Below are positions 27,306 through 39,765 of a stretch of 64,000 bases of DNA, in pieces (the first letter of the stretch is position 1; each line of letters starts with the position of its first letter). Position numbers and translations under genes: made by a program. A model generated the notes under the pieces. That model saw only the letters and a program-made list of their open reading frames with translations, was not told the DNA's origin and did no database searches. The DNA is taken from contig CM041200.1 in the NCBI GenBank assembly GCA_023078555.1, positions 6,301,361 through 6,365,360 on the forward strand, in the 5' to 3' direction. The stretch is from Ulva prolifera (taxonomy: Eukaryota > Chlorophyta > Ulvophyceae > Ulvales > Ulvaceae).

Positions 27306-30300
27306 ATGGCAACGAGCTGCTCCTTCGAAGACCTGAATGGGGCCATATCATGGAGTCGTCTGGAGGCCCTCCTTTCGCCTCAACAGAGTAGCCATGGCTG
27401 CAGGAGGATATTGTTTGACGTTGTGCAACGGTTGAAATCCAAGCGATACGAGACCGTCTTGAATACTTTCACGGTAAGTCCCATCCAATCAAGCCATCGT
27501 TTGTGAACGCACTCCCCTCGAGCGCACTCTGCATATCGGATCAGGAACACGCGCATATTCCCTGTACACCGTTTGAAGTCGGTGATCCAGCACATGGCTG
27601 CTACTTCTTTAATCTGCACCTGATACTGAGTCGTTGTTGCGCTGCAGTTGCTTCACACCTACAGTGTGAACGCATCTCCAGAGGCCCTGAAGCCGTTGGC
27701 GAGCGATCACATCTACAATGTCTTCGTCGAAATCCAGAAAGGCAAGAGTAACACTCTCGCCGCTGGACTCGCGCAATTGCTACATGACTGGAAGCACATG
27801 TTCAAGTGCGTTTACACTTTCCGAAGTTCACTTGCAGGGCCGTGACGGGCTTTCGGCCTGCTGTTTTGCCCCTCGCTACCAATTGATGTGACGGCAAGTT
27901 ATCGTGGACGAGCCATTGGTTTGTGCCTAGGTGTGCCATGTTGTTGAGCAGGTGCTTCGTTCACATTGTGCCGTTGGGTAACGGTGCGGGACGCTGATGA
28001 AGCTCGAAAGTGCAGGGACGAGGGGCTTGGAGCGAAATTTGATCAGCTATACCAAGATGCCCTGCCTCGCGCTGCTCCACAGATCCGTCCCAGCGCTCCG
28101 GCGGAGAAGTACCTCAAGGACCCGCCCACCGGCGAGGAGACATTCCGGAAACCCCTCCACAAGGGATTCGACTTTGCCCTATTCAACCAAAAAGCGCGCC
28201 GTATCGCCTACGCTTCCGGTGCTGCACACCCGACCGGCTCGTCTTCCACAGGTGGTTCGGCCAACATGCACCAGCAACCTGCAGTCCCGCCTGTAGCTGT
28301 GGCTGTTAGCAGCTTCTACCGTGCCACCACACTTCCGACACCCACATCTGATCGCGTGAAGCTTCCGTTCAAGCAGCCGTCGGCAGAGGTCCAGAACACT
28401 CCAGTCCATGCGGGCCACGACCAAGCCTCTCCGACGTCATCTGGCCAGCAGTCACCGTCGCCCCTCGCCCCCCGTCTCGAGCGCGCCCACCAATCTACCC
28501 CAGCCTCCCCCCCAGCTCTCCCAGCACCGCGTGCTGCGGAGCCACCCAAGCCTCAGCCCCAGATGCCGTCGCTTGTGAGCCGGCCAAAAGTCCCGACCCC
28601 CACGCCCGCGTTCGACGCAGCGCACCGCACCAGCGACCGCCACACTCTCGACAACTATACGAAGGACTCTGTCCTCTCCTACCTCGACAACTACACCAAG
28701 GACTCTGCCCCTCTCGACACGACAATGCCGGAGCCGCTCGCTGTCGCGGAGCCGCCACCGGAGCCCGCACGCCGCCCCGACACCAGCGCCAGTACATCCA
28801 GCTCCCGACTGCGCACCTACGACGCCCCGACCGAGAGCGACGCCGGCGTCGCCGGGAATTCAATCTCACGGCTGCACGACCGAATCGCCGAGGACTTTGG
28901 GTCGCCGAAGCGCGCGCAGGAGAGACCGGCCATCCAGTCGCAGCTCTCCACCACTGACATGCGGTCAGCGACGATGCCGCCGCTCTTCCATGCAGAGGGC
29001 TCCGGCGTCACCGAGGACAGCAATTGTGTGGTGTCAGAGATCATCTCGTCGCAGCCTGGCAAACAGCAGTACGTGCCGTCCACAGTCGCAGAGGAGAGCG
29101 CAGCGGGAGCGTCCACGATAGAGGATGAAGCAACGGAGCCTGTGCCAGCGCCATCGGACGTCGTCAGCAGCGCGAGTGGAGCCGACGCGCCGCCGGATCC
29201 ACCTGCGGCAGCCGCTCCTGCAGATCCCCAGGACGCCCAGCTGCAGCCGCCAGCACCCGATTTGCAAGAGCCCCCGAACTCTGCGCCGGTCAGGGAGCCG
29301 GTGAAGCAGCAGGCAGAGGCGGCGCCCGCGTCTGCGACGTCCCCGGCGGGTGGGGTTGCTGCTGGCATGGACACCGAGGAGGCTGCGATGAAGCTGATCA
29401 AGGCTGACGGGCCGCACACGATGGCCCTGAAGATGCTGGCCGGGGGCCCACCGGGCGCGGCAACGATTTCGTTCAAGGACTGCGCACCCCGGTACATCGT
29501 GCGGCAGGCGTCCGACCTCATCTCCACACGCAATGGCGCTGCGGCGCAGGACACAATGGCTGTAGTTCGGGAGGTGCAGCGGAAGGTACAGCCACCCTCA
29601 CCGTCAACCAGCTGCGTGTGTTTCAGGCTGTGCCTGCTTGTTCAATCATCTGGCGCATATGTGCATGTGTGTGGCGTCGCTTACATTTTGTCACACGAAG
29701 TAGCCACCGATCTTCTGCGGCATCACGCTCTCATTCCAGGCTGGGGCGCCGGCACTCGCCCGCAACTGACCGCACGTTTGCCCACGGGAGGCCCGTCCCG
29801 TCCGTTAGCAGGGCCAATTTGCTGCAGCGATGTTTCGCACCTGCGTTCAGGCGGCGCCGCTGCAGCCGATGCCGGAAGGAGAGGAGGAGAACTCGATGAG
29901 TCAGGTCATGACCGAGACGCCCGGGACGCGCGATATCCCGGCCGCAGGCTGCAGCAGCGAGCTCGACAGCCCGGCCTCCGAGGCGCTGTCCAAGGAGGCC
30001 CTGTGGGCGCAGGAGCTCATTGACGCGCTGGTGATGCACTGTGGGCTGGTTGGGCGGTACCGGCGGCTCGTGCAGGCGGCCCGCGCCGGTGGCAACGAGA
30101 AGCAGGAGGCCATCTTCCTGGAGCTCGGCGCCTCGCAGGCGCAGACGTGCCGGCAGCAGCGGCAGCAGCTGCATCGCGCGCTGGCGCTGCTGGGCGCGGA
30201 GCAGACCCTCATGTCGCAGCTGCTCAAGGCGAACGACATGTGCTCGCTGGAGCTGCGGCTGTGGGAGCAGATGGCGGGCAGCGTCCCGCATGGGGCCGAT

Positions 30301-30793
30301 GACCGGCCTGGCCAGCCTCTGCAGGTGTGCAGCAACTGCCGTGTTCAGGTTCCAGATGTGTGGCTGCTTGGATGGCTGGGTTGCTCCCTGTTCCTGTGCT
30401 ACAATCGTTTCTGGTCCGCAGGTAGGCCTGTCTTCTCGACATCGATCCTGGACTGACCGTGCGAAGCATGTGTGCATATTCTCTGAGGAGGGGCCGCTTT
30501 ACTTTGCCGCTGGAGGATTCGTGCCGGCGCTCCTTGTTAGTGTTGATCGGGTCACTTTGAAGCCCCGAGTCACAGCGCATGCATGTGTGCAGGAACTCTG
30601 CCTGAGGCCCAACCTCGACTCCAATCGGTCCACCTCGCCAGATGCTGCAATGATGGCCAAGGCTGCTCAGCACTCGGTTGACAGCGGCAGAGGGTCAGTG
30701 CTAGCCAATGTTGCACGGCAGCCAGCTCTCCGGATGTATGATCCATCATACGTGGCGGCTCTCGCAAACGCGACTCAGCGACATGCACACTGA
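27306..30793 (+). CDS. Putative VHS-GAT domain protein (TOM1-like)
   Basis: Five exons join in phase (27306-27473, 27648-27805, 28016-29585, 29851-30324, 30593-30793) to 856 aa. Residues about 1-120 are helical and align loosely with a VHS domain: RRILFDVVQRLKSKRYETVLNTFTLL then IYNVFVEIQKG..LLHDWKHMF. Residues about 160-560 are Pro/Ala/Ser-rich and probably disordered. Residues about 690-780 (LWAQELIDALVMHCGLV..LLKANDMCSLELRLWEQM) form a predicted three-helix stretch with the LLKAND feature of GAT domains. If correct, it would bind ubiquitinated cargo on endosomes, as plant TOL proteins do. The domain calls are by eye and weak individually; the order VHS, linker, GAT supports them. The gene model is solid, the function tentative. 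Confidence 0.6.
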
Positions 30794-33199
30794 CACTCCC
30801 TGCCGCCTTTTATCTCGTAGGCGGACAGCTAGGCCGTACAGTTTATTGTTCCCTATGTATGATATATGCAGTGTTGAGCGGCTACTTCTACATGGGCATG
30901 GTGGCCCCCACAACCGGGAATGAGCAGGCTGTTGGGGGCTGTGTCCAGGCTGCTGCACATTATGTGTGAGGTTGGGGGTGTGAGGGGTCCAAACCGAATT
31001 GGAGCTGAACATGGACCGCAATGGAACGTGAGACCGCGCTGGGGACTTTTGAGGTGATGGTTAGCGAAAAGCTGTCGCGCTATTGACTATGGTGTTGTGT
31101 ATGTGACCTGAGATCTGGGAGCTTGGAAGTTTCTTGACTTTTTCAAGACACTGTCTTTTCGTGTCCAATATGTGCAGAACGGGTGACTGAAGTATGCTGC
31201 AGGCATTGTACGTGATGTTGGGAATTGCAAATTACATTGTACAGCAGTTTCTGGGCGCCCCACACTGATGCTCCGTTGTTCACAGCACTGTGATGCAGTG
31301 CAGAGTCCTTGCGCTTCAGGAGTCACACATACATGATGTTTCAAAATATGAGCCTCTGCATTTGCGTCTGTTGCTGCGGGATGTAACCATCTCTTACCTT
31401 GTATTTGCAGCATCGATGTCCGACATGAAAGGTGATTGTGTGTCACATCCCACTGTGTGATCGTTAATTCGCATGCGGTACGGACTGTGGGGGTTGCATG
31501 CTGGTACATGTTGGGGCCAAAGCCTATGATTGTGTGTACTAACAACTATGTGATGGTCCTTGGCACAGGACACGCGTTCACAGGTGACCTCAACGTTCGC
31601 ATGCGTATCACACAAATCACATATTGCAGCACTGCCACCCTGACACCTGCCGCGAAAGCCTGGGCAGCCTCTGCCAGGTGATGATGGCATCAGGCCCACC
31701 ATGCCAGGCAGATGCAGTGCCCATGCATTCGCTGTGGTGTACTGAGCAGTGGAGGCTTCATACAAATAAAGGGGCCTGTGATGGCCATTTGGATGCCTGA
31801 CCCCGAAACAGCAGAAGATCGCTGGGACACTGGCGGCCAAGGACCCACGGGAGAGTGAAACTTGTACGCGCAGCTTGATGGGCGCCCAGGAACACTTGGT
31901 GATGCAGACCCTGGATTCAGAGCATTCATGCGGTGCATGTCTGCTCAGAGCTGACAAAGCGCTCATTTGCCATGTCGCCCACGTCCACTTATGTTGCTGC
32001 AAGAATCCTGCACGCACCGCAACAGTGATCGATGGGCGCCAGCCTGCGCAGGCGTGACTCTGCTTGGCTGACTGGCAGCGTGTCGGCCTAGGTCCCATGG
32101 CCGCGCGGTCACCGCTCAATACAAAGCACGAAAGCTGCCCCCTTGTTTTCAGGAGATCGTGGGTTCGATTCTGCGTGCACTTGAGGGCATCGAAACAGCC
32201 GTGCGTGACTACCTCACGTAACACAGGAGGAGGCCCTGTGTGTTGTGTATGGTCGTCTGAGGGGGTTCCAGGTGCTTTACCGGGAAGGGGATCCTTCTGC
32301 GGCATGTGATCCCGTTCATTCGGAGCTGTCGATGTGCTCTTCAGGATACGGCTGAGTAGATTCAGATTTACCTCACTTGACTGTCCCCCCCGCCACTGAG
32401 CGACCGAAGGCAAGCCATGCATGGGCCTGTGGACCTGTCTGGGTCTGGAGATGAGACTCCATCGTACGTGGCTGGGTCTGGAGATGTTCCTGCCATAAGG
32501 CAGCAGCGGGTCAGAAACGCGGGGTCAACATTTGAGTTCCCTGGTGGGAGTGATGCTCCCGGCGCGACAACAGCCGCCTCAGCAGCAGCCGCACGTAAGC
32601 AGCTGTGTGGACGTATGCATGTGTACATGTGGCCGGTGCGGCCGCCTTGTACACATGTGATGAGCAGTATTACTGCCATGGCGCTGGGAATGCGCATGTC
32701 CAGGCCAGTGCTACAACCGTGAAGAGGCCTGAGCATACACGATGCTTGACTTCAGGAAGACTGCGTTTTTCCACAACTAGGAAATACTGTATTTCGTCAC
32801 ACCACGGGCTCTCGGCCGGCACATGTGGTATGACCCTGACTCACACTGCAGTGCGTACATTTAAATTTACAACTGGAATGGCAATGACCGGCTCACGTAC
32901 AGGAGCCACTCGCAATGCCATGCATGCATGCTACTGATGCAGCAGGACATGCACATGTGCGCCCCCAGGGGTATCGGTGCCGATCGCGAAGCCTTTCCCT
33001 GGGGCACTGCATGTACGGTGTGATGATCGAATGTCTTTGAATCACTTGCTTGCTATGTGTGTGTCCACGTGAACAGCTGGCAGGGCTGCAATCTTCTGCT
33101 GGTGGCCGCCTGCCCTCCATACTGCAACCCGCTCTCCCTGCTGCAACTCAACGCGGAGGGTATCATGATGGCAAGGGCAACAAGGTTATTGCATGTCAG
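30794..33199. other. Gene-poor interval, possible isolated exon and tRNA-like sequence
   Basis: About 2.4 kb. A + strand open stretch at 32417-32590 (GPVDLSGSGDETPSYVAGS..) has coding-like composition and ends near a donor-like site, but I cannot attach it to a gene. A tRNA-like A/B box pair lies at 32068-32185. Long minus-strand reading frames here have no family resemblance. Confidence 0.45.
32068..32185 (+). other. tRNA-like internal promoter (A and B boxes), possible tRNA-derived SINE
   Basis: TGGCTGACTGG matches the tRNA A box (TGGCNNAGTGG, one mismatch) and GGTTCGATTCT matches the B box (10 of 11), about 90 bp apart. A T-arm stem CGTGG/CTGCG can form. No acceptor stem could be closed, so this is not a functional tRNA gene; a tRNA-derived SINE or tRNA relic is more likely. 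Chance occurrence is possible. Confidence 0.3.
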
Positions 33200-33795
33200 G
33201 GCGTCCACAACAACGGTGACAAGGGCGGATGCACCGAAATGCAAGGTAGACAGCGAGGGGGTGAAGGGTGACGAAGGCAGCGAGAGCCAAGAAGGGTAGC
33301 AAGGGCAGCGAAGGTGACAAGAACAGCGAGGATGGCAAGGGCAGTGAGGGTGGCAACATGAAGGGCAGCGAGGGAGCCAAGGGCAGCGAGGGAAGCGAGG
33401 GGAGCGAGGGAAGCGAGGGCAGCGAGGGCAGCGAGGGCAGCAAGGGCAGCGAGGGTGGCAAGGGCAGCGAGGCAGCCATGAGCAGTGAGAGCAAACCTGG
33501 GTGGAAAGGGTGGCGAGGATGGCAAGGGCAGCGAGGGCAGCGAGGGCGGCAAGGGAAGCAAGGGCAGCGAAGGGCAGCGAGGGCAGCGAGGGTGCCGAGG
33601 GCAGCGAGGGTGCCAAGGGCAGCGAAGGTGGCAAGGGCAGGGAGGGGCTCAAGGGCATCCAGGGCAGCGAGGGCAACGAGGGTGGCAAGGGAAATAAGGG
33701 TGGCAGCTTGAAGGGCGGTGAGGGTGGCAGCTTGAACGGCAGCGAGGGTGGCACGGGCAGCGAGGGAAGCAAGGGCAGCGCAAGCAGAGCATGCC
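33200..33795. repeat. Minisatellite with 9-bp GGCAGCGAG unit
   Basis: About 600 bp of degenerate 9-bp units (GGCAGCGAG, GGCAAGGGC and related). The unit contains no stop in most frames, so long low-complexity reading frames exist on both strands (Gly-Ser-Glu-Gly on +, Leu-Ala-Ala on -). No flanking domain supports coding, so I treat it as a minisatellite. Confidence 0.8.
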
Positions 33796-34444
33796 CGATC
33801 TCGGAGTTCAAAGACCAAGCTCTTCAAACGCTATAGCCAAGCCTGCCAAGCAACAGAGATTCGTTTGCCCTGTTTGTCTGCACCCGTTCACTGTGCTGTA
33901 GCCAGCAAAGGAGCATGCCTGAAGGCGCTACGCATATGCATATATGCGTCACTCGATGCATTCATATATGTGCGTCTTAGGTCTCGAGATCAGTGAGAGA
34001 GCTTTCACACAGCATGAGGCAACTCGACCTGTGCACGGACACCAGCCCGGCGACTATATGTACCGCTGGTCCACCACAAGTGAAGCCTGCCTCTCTTCGC
34101 ACGAAATTGCTGACACTACTTTTTCTACACCGCGCAGTGCTAGTCTCTCGAACAATAGCTTCTGCAGCTGAGCGCTTGATCTCCAATCGGCAAACATGTC
34201 CAACTCCGTTCACGCATGCGCAACACCAGCGATGGACACAGCCAAAGCGACCAAGTCTAAGAGACAGAGGTGTGGCTCCATGAACGTTGACTTCACCGGT
34301 ACCGGTGCCCGTGCAGACCTTTCGCAGCAGCTGTCACGAGATCACAAACGAGGCATCCGCACGTCTTGCCTGATTCCGATCCTAGACCGAGCCAACGCTC
34401 GTCATACTGTTAGATTTCCAGCTTGAAGCGTTCTTGCTGCTGAT

Positions 34445-35864
34445 ATGGACGGCTGTTCATCGTGCAGTGCTGCGCAACCTCGAGCGGCCCGAGGAGATGG
34501 AGACGAAAGGGACGCGAAGGACGTGACACTGCTCGAGATCGCTACGCCAACGGTGACCCCCGAGACTCATTCTGATGGTTCTGCACAGACTCTGAGTAAT
34601 ATCGTCACCCATAAGGACGTCGTCGACGACAAGACCTGTGCACCGGCCTCGGCACCCGTGTGCCCGGGTCACGAGCACTTGCGACTCCAAGATCCGAGAG
34701 TGCGCATCCAAAAGGTGCCATCGGAGCGCAAGGCAGTCTTGGAGTTTTTTTTTGACGGCGACGCTAAGGACCTGTCTGACTTGGACCCTTACCGGTGCGC
34801 TCCCATGATCTCTTCATGGTCTTCCGGACAGGCGTGACGTGGCGCGCCATGGCGTGGTGAAGTCATGTTGACTCCCATGGCCACCTGCGATGCCTGCATG
34901 CATGAGATTAAATACATGACAGCAGTCACTGTGTCGCGCCACAACTTGTGTCGTTGAATCGACAATTGCATAAGTACGGTGCGATATGAGACGAGCCGCT
35001 GGCATTATAGACCTGTATGTATGCAAGTTTGCATGCATGAGGTACAGCAACGGTTGGCGAGTAAGATTGCACTTGGCACGCTGCACTGGTACGCTGTTCA
35101 TTGTCCCTATGAGGTGGCAGCTGAGATTGGGGGCGACATGCAGATACCGAAAGTACGGAAACAAGGAGATCACCTCAGACGACAACAAGAGCAGAAAAGA
35201 ATACCGCAAATGCTACAGAAGTCCGGTCTGCAAAGCACTACGTTACACTCGACTACAAGACGATGGCGTGACCACGCTGGTGCAATACTTCGGCGGGCAC
35301 GACCACACGTGCATGGACGCCGGGGCGAGCACCAAACGCCGTGCCCCGAGCACCAGCACTTCCAGCAAACAACCCAAGAAAGCAAAGACATCCAACAAAC
35401 CCAAAACATCCAAGACATCAAGCCCCCAAAATCCCGAGGTCCCTGCAGCTGCAGCCATTCCACAGCCGCCAGTCCAGCCAGTGTCACCGCCCGTCGCACA
35501 GCCAGCTGTAGTTGCGGTCGCAGCCCCACAGCCTGAAGGGCGGCCGGTCCGCCGTGCAAAGGCCAACGCTCGCAGCGCCCTCGAGATGCTGCGGCCCACC
35601 ATGGAGGACGACGAGCGCCCAGCGAAGAGGGCATGTAAGGCTGCTGAGATAGCCCTTGCCCTTCCGGCCACCCCTGCTGTCATCACTCCGCCGGTGGTCG
35701 GTGTTGACCGTCTCATGCTGCTGGTCATCGCGGCAGAGGTGGTCGCTGCCCGGGAGAAGGAAGACCAAGAACGTCAGGAGGCCGTCGCTGCCGGACATGC
35801 AGCACCCACTGCACCAGTGGCGGTGTCTGCGGTGGCTGAGGAATCCAAGCAGCAGGCCAAGTGA
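34445..35864 (+). CDS. WRKY-type zinc-finger transcription factor with variant heptad
   Basis: Two exons (34445-34794, 35144-35864) join as CG|A within an Arg codon to 356 aa. Across the junction the protein reads SDLDPYRYRKYGNKEI, aligning with the WRKY core DGYRWRKYGQK, but Trp is replaced by Tyr and Gln by Asn. The zinc ligands follow as C140-X5-C146-X22-H169-X-H171, exactly the WRKY spacing. A Lys-rich stretch after it (KQPKKAKTSNKPK) is a likely nuclear signal. The C-terminal third is Pro/Ala-rich, then Glu/Lys-rich. Family members bind W-box DNA through the heptad strand, so the W-to-Y change may alter or weaken binding. A FLYWCH or MULE-type relative was considered, but PYR-x-RKYG plus ligand spacing favours WRKY. 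The intron lies just before the heptad. An upstream first exon cannot be excluded. Confidence 0.78.
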
Positions 35865-36976
35865 GAGGCTGCAACGATCATACACAGCTGTACAAGTCCA
35901 TGAATGTACCTAACTTGATGTGGTAATGAGACGATGATGAAGATGAACGCAATGAGCTCCGCACAGTGTAGCTGTCAAGGCTTGTCAAAGCCAGTCGAGA
36001 TAATTAGAGTTGAGGTTGTTGATCGTGATAAAACGCATGACTCTGTGGGGAGTGGTGGATGAAATATCAGGTTTGAGGTTGAACGCTTTCAGAGTAGACG
36101 TGGTTGCCGCCTTTCCTATGCGCCCACGTTCTTTTCAGTACAGCATGTCCACCAGCATGAAGCGTATGGACGGCTTCCAAATTGTAACATTTGCATTTCT
36201 TCAGGGATTCCAAGCTCACTTCGTAGTCCACCTGCTACACACACTCGACGTGATGTATGGCATGCTGTCGGTGTGGATCAGGCTGGGCATGGGATGCGTT
36301 GCAGTCCTTTACAACACAGTGAAAGTGATCCAGACGCCGGCATGCCAAGCTGCTTTGCACACTCACACGCATTGTGGTGCAAGCCTCAGAAGCTGGTTCA
36401 CCGCTCTCCTAGTTTGCATTGACTCGATTGCAGGTGTGTTTTTTTTTCAGCTGACTAGATGTGCTGTGTGCAACTTGGCATGTTGTAGCATGGCGTGCTG
36501 TGCTTGCAGCATTCAAGCGCATGGACGCCACTGTGGATGGCCTCACGTGCAAAGATTGCTTATTGTTACACATGTATCCTAGCGAAAATTGCATACGCAC
36601 TGACTGGACTCCGTTGGCCGCTGTGCAATGCGACTAGTGTGAACAAGGAGTGCACTCCAGTTGTGGCCGACCGGAGAGCGTTTCCTCACACAGCTACCTG
36701 ATGTCAAGATCTGCGTGACTGATGCCTCGTGCAGAGACTTCTACCAGTGCGGGACCACTGAACAGTATGATCTCTGCATCGGCCGTCTGGCGCTACATGT
36801 GCAGTGATGTTAATACAATGGTCAGACGGAGCAACAGATCAGCAGCATCGATCACTTTGATCCCAATCTCTCACAATTCTCTCTAGAGGCATCCACAATT
36901 CGCTTCGTTGACATTGTTCACTACACCTCATGCTGGCTACTTGGTTCACATGTGTCTGTGTCCCCGGTATTGGGGT
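35865..36976. other. Intergenic between the WRKY and FolC genes
   Basis: About 1.1 kb, convergent 3' flanks. A 190-codon + strand reading frame (36010-36582) is Cys/His-rich, lacks any family motif and is probably chance. Confidence 0.5.
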
Positions 36977-39765
36977 TTACACAAAAAGCTCGCTCGCAGA
37001 CCCGACGACATAGTTTGAGCCTGTGACACAGACTACCGAAGGGCCTTTCCTGGGGTCCAGCTCAACCTCCGGAACGTTTGACTCCTCTATGGATGAAGGA
37101 TGATGCTGCCTGAGCCCATTTATACGTTCCAGCCATTGCATGACGATCTGGTGTGCACAACTCATGCTCTCAGCTGTGCATATGCGTGCTGCAGGTGCTG
37201 ATGCACCTACACAGCTTTCTCTTTGCATAGACTCAAAGGCAGATGCCACCACCTCAGCGGGTAGGCCTCGACCAGAGAGCCATCCTTCTGCTGGAGCAAC
37301 ACACACCACGAGCTGCGGAGCCAGGTTACCAAGGGCCTGCACGATGGCATGGCAATCCTTGTCAGATGCCATTGCAACCACCAACGCCACAGCTGGGCGG
37401 TGTGGGAATATCGCCTGCAGAGTGGTCACTAGGGACGCAGAGGAGAGCCCGGTATGTGCACTATCCATGCATAGCCACCATCGACCTGCATGAGCAGTCG
37501 TGTGTGGCGGCAATCAGGCACAAAGCAGCACAAGCAGCAGCAGGGCTGCAGATTCGATGCTGCGGCCTGGAAAAATAATGCTGCGGTGTCTACACATTCA
37601 AACGGGATGGTGAATGATACTGCAGAAGCGAAGCACCTTCCCTGCATCATGTGTATCGACCTACCCGAGCCCCAGAACGCTAGGCATGCTTTGTCCTGGG
37701 CTATACAGAAGTCGCATGGTCAAATTCAGCCCTGCCAAAGTGGACAAAATCCGATGTAACCAACTGAAAGATCTTGGGCTTGAAGGCAATGGCAATTTCT
37801 GTGCAGGAGCATCACCGGACAATATACACTACAGCATCACCACATCCTGACATCTACTGGTTTGCACACACGTGGCTGGTCCACGTGCGCAGCATGACAG
37901 AACCCGTAGAAATGCGGTGATTTTGTCATGCTCTAGGCCAACAATCACTAGCTGGACTGAGGCTGCTGACTCCAACCTAAGTCCTTCTCCTACCTTGACC
38001 CCGTCCACCAGAAAATTCATGTAGTTGTGAGGAAAACACCGCAACGCAACCTCGTGTCAGCTGTTGGATCTGCGGAACGCACGAACGAGGCACGCTGGCC
38101 GTGCATGCAACAGCTGGAAGACCAACTGTCACTGGCGGCAGCGTGACCTCAGGGATTCTGTTCGGTAAGAAGTTCAATCCAAGCATTCCGCAGGATCTAC
38201 TAGAAGCAAACACTGCGAGACCAGCGCCAATCGCCCCACAGGGGTCCATCTGGGGCACCCATCGCATCACATGCCACACTCGAGTAGGACAATGCATGAC
38301 GAACGCAGTAGCCAAGCATCCACACCTGTGGGTGCCTGCGTCCGTGCAGTGAGCGAGAACCGGCCAGGTAAGTGTGCATTCTCCAGCCCCGCCCTGACCT
38401 GTGCTGGGCCCAGTGCCGCATGGCGACCTGCCTGGAGTTGCAGTGCCACTGATGCAGCTGCAGCGGCATTCTGCACCTGGTGCTTGCCGACCATGCGCAG
38501 TGAGAGCTCGTCCCTGCCAAGAACTGGCGATAGCTCCTGGCCTGGTGCAGCCTTCTGTCGCACTTCGTCCCCTGTGGCCATGCGTCAGATTGGAGCAGGG
38601 AGACTGATGTGGTCCAGCTTGGGTCAACGCAATTGATGCAGGGACGCCGCACCATCTAGGCAGATGCCTGCGTCTTCAAGAGCTCTTGGTGTCACCCAGG
38701 ACGTCTGCACGGTGTGCAGCTGCTGGAAAGCCGCTTTGAGCGCAGCTTGGGCCTCTTGCAGTGGCTGTGGGGATACGACGGCAAGGCCCGCAGGATGCAC
38801 GATGCCTGCTTTTGCCAGGGCTATGCTTTCAATGGACCCCCCAAGAGCTGCTAAGTGTTCCCGCTCGAGTGCAGTGATGAGGGTCGCCTTCACCTACATG
38901 CGAGCAGGTCCATGTCAAGTGTGGTGCAGCTGAGTGTGCGGTAGGACGAAAGGCCTCATTGGGCATGGTATGCTGGGCTGTGGGCACACAATCAGTGTGT
39001 GCCTGAGTCATATGATGTGACAGGATCGCAGTTTGGATATATTTTTGAGTGCAAAGGTATTATATTAGCTGAAACTGATCCGAACGAGAGGGCACCACCT
39101 GATCCGGTCTAAACACGTTAGTCGCATCTGTCACACCACCAAGACCGGCTTCCATGATAGCCCAGTCAACTTTCGATTCGGCAAAGTGCTGGATAGCCAG
39201 AGCGGTGAAAGCCTCAAAGTAGGAGGTTGATGGAGTTTCCTTGACGGCATCACTCATCGCGGACATGTTGGTGCAGATCAGGTCGTTTAACCCATGCCAA
39301 GAGAGCTGGCGTCCATCTGCACGTCCTTGCACCACAGGTGAGGACCTGGCAGCATTCACATTCTGTTCCAGCATGGATCAGCTGGACATGACAGAGTCCG
39401 CGATGCCATGTAATACGGCACACATAGATTTTACCTACCGATATGCGCTCGCCAGGACAGGCCAAATGGGGGCTAGAGTAGCGCCCCACCCTGTACCCGG
39501 CTGCTTGCAGAATGGCATCCAGCATCACCGCAGATGATCCCTTGCCTTTGGTGCCCACGACGTGAATAACACGCTGTAGTTGATTTTGCGGATTTTTCAT
39601 GTGGCGCAACAGCGAATGCATGTTTCCGAGATCCCATGTTGATGAGCCAGCTGTACCAGCTCCAGCTGGAATAGATGACCTCTCGAAGTTGCGCAAGGTG
39701 TCCAGCCACTGTATTCCTCGCAAGGCCCTACTGGAAGCGGATCCTTTGATGAGTGTGTGCTTCAT
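36977..39765 (-). CDS. FolC family: dihydrofolate synthase / folylpolyglutamate synthase
   Basis: ATP-dependent ligase adding glutamate to dihydropteroate or to folates. Exons 39435-39765, 39099-39316, 38653-38893 and 38571 to about 38350 are clear. The last exon is about 36977-37500; one or more small exons between 37500 and 38350 are not placed with certainty. Motifs: VIHVVGTKGKGSSAVML (P-loop), GRYSSPHL..ERISV, DWAIMEAGLGGVTDATN, SIESIALAKAGI, KHQVQNAAAAASVAL, and the C-terminal DSAHTGLSSASL with VALVVAMASDKD. DSAHT stands where DGAHT/DGAHN is usual, a possible variation at the substrate loop. Start is the first ATG after an in-frame stop (MKHTLIKGSASS). A mitochondrial or bifunctional isoform cannot be distinguished. 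Confidence 0.82.

Noticed and set aside
31394..32422. 342-codon minus-strand open frame
   Set aside because: No family motif, Cys/His/Ser-rich composition typical of non-coding DNA here, and it overlaps the tRNA-like sequence.
33053..33836. Leu-Ala/Pro-rich minus-strand and Gly-Ser-Glu plus-strand proteins
   Set aside because: Frame-neutral minisatellite; no flanking domain, start context or splice support.
36010..36582. 190-codon + strand open frame with hydrophobic stretches
   Set aside because: No conserved motif, Cys/His-rich, no splice or context support; probably chance.
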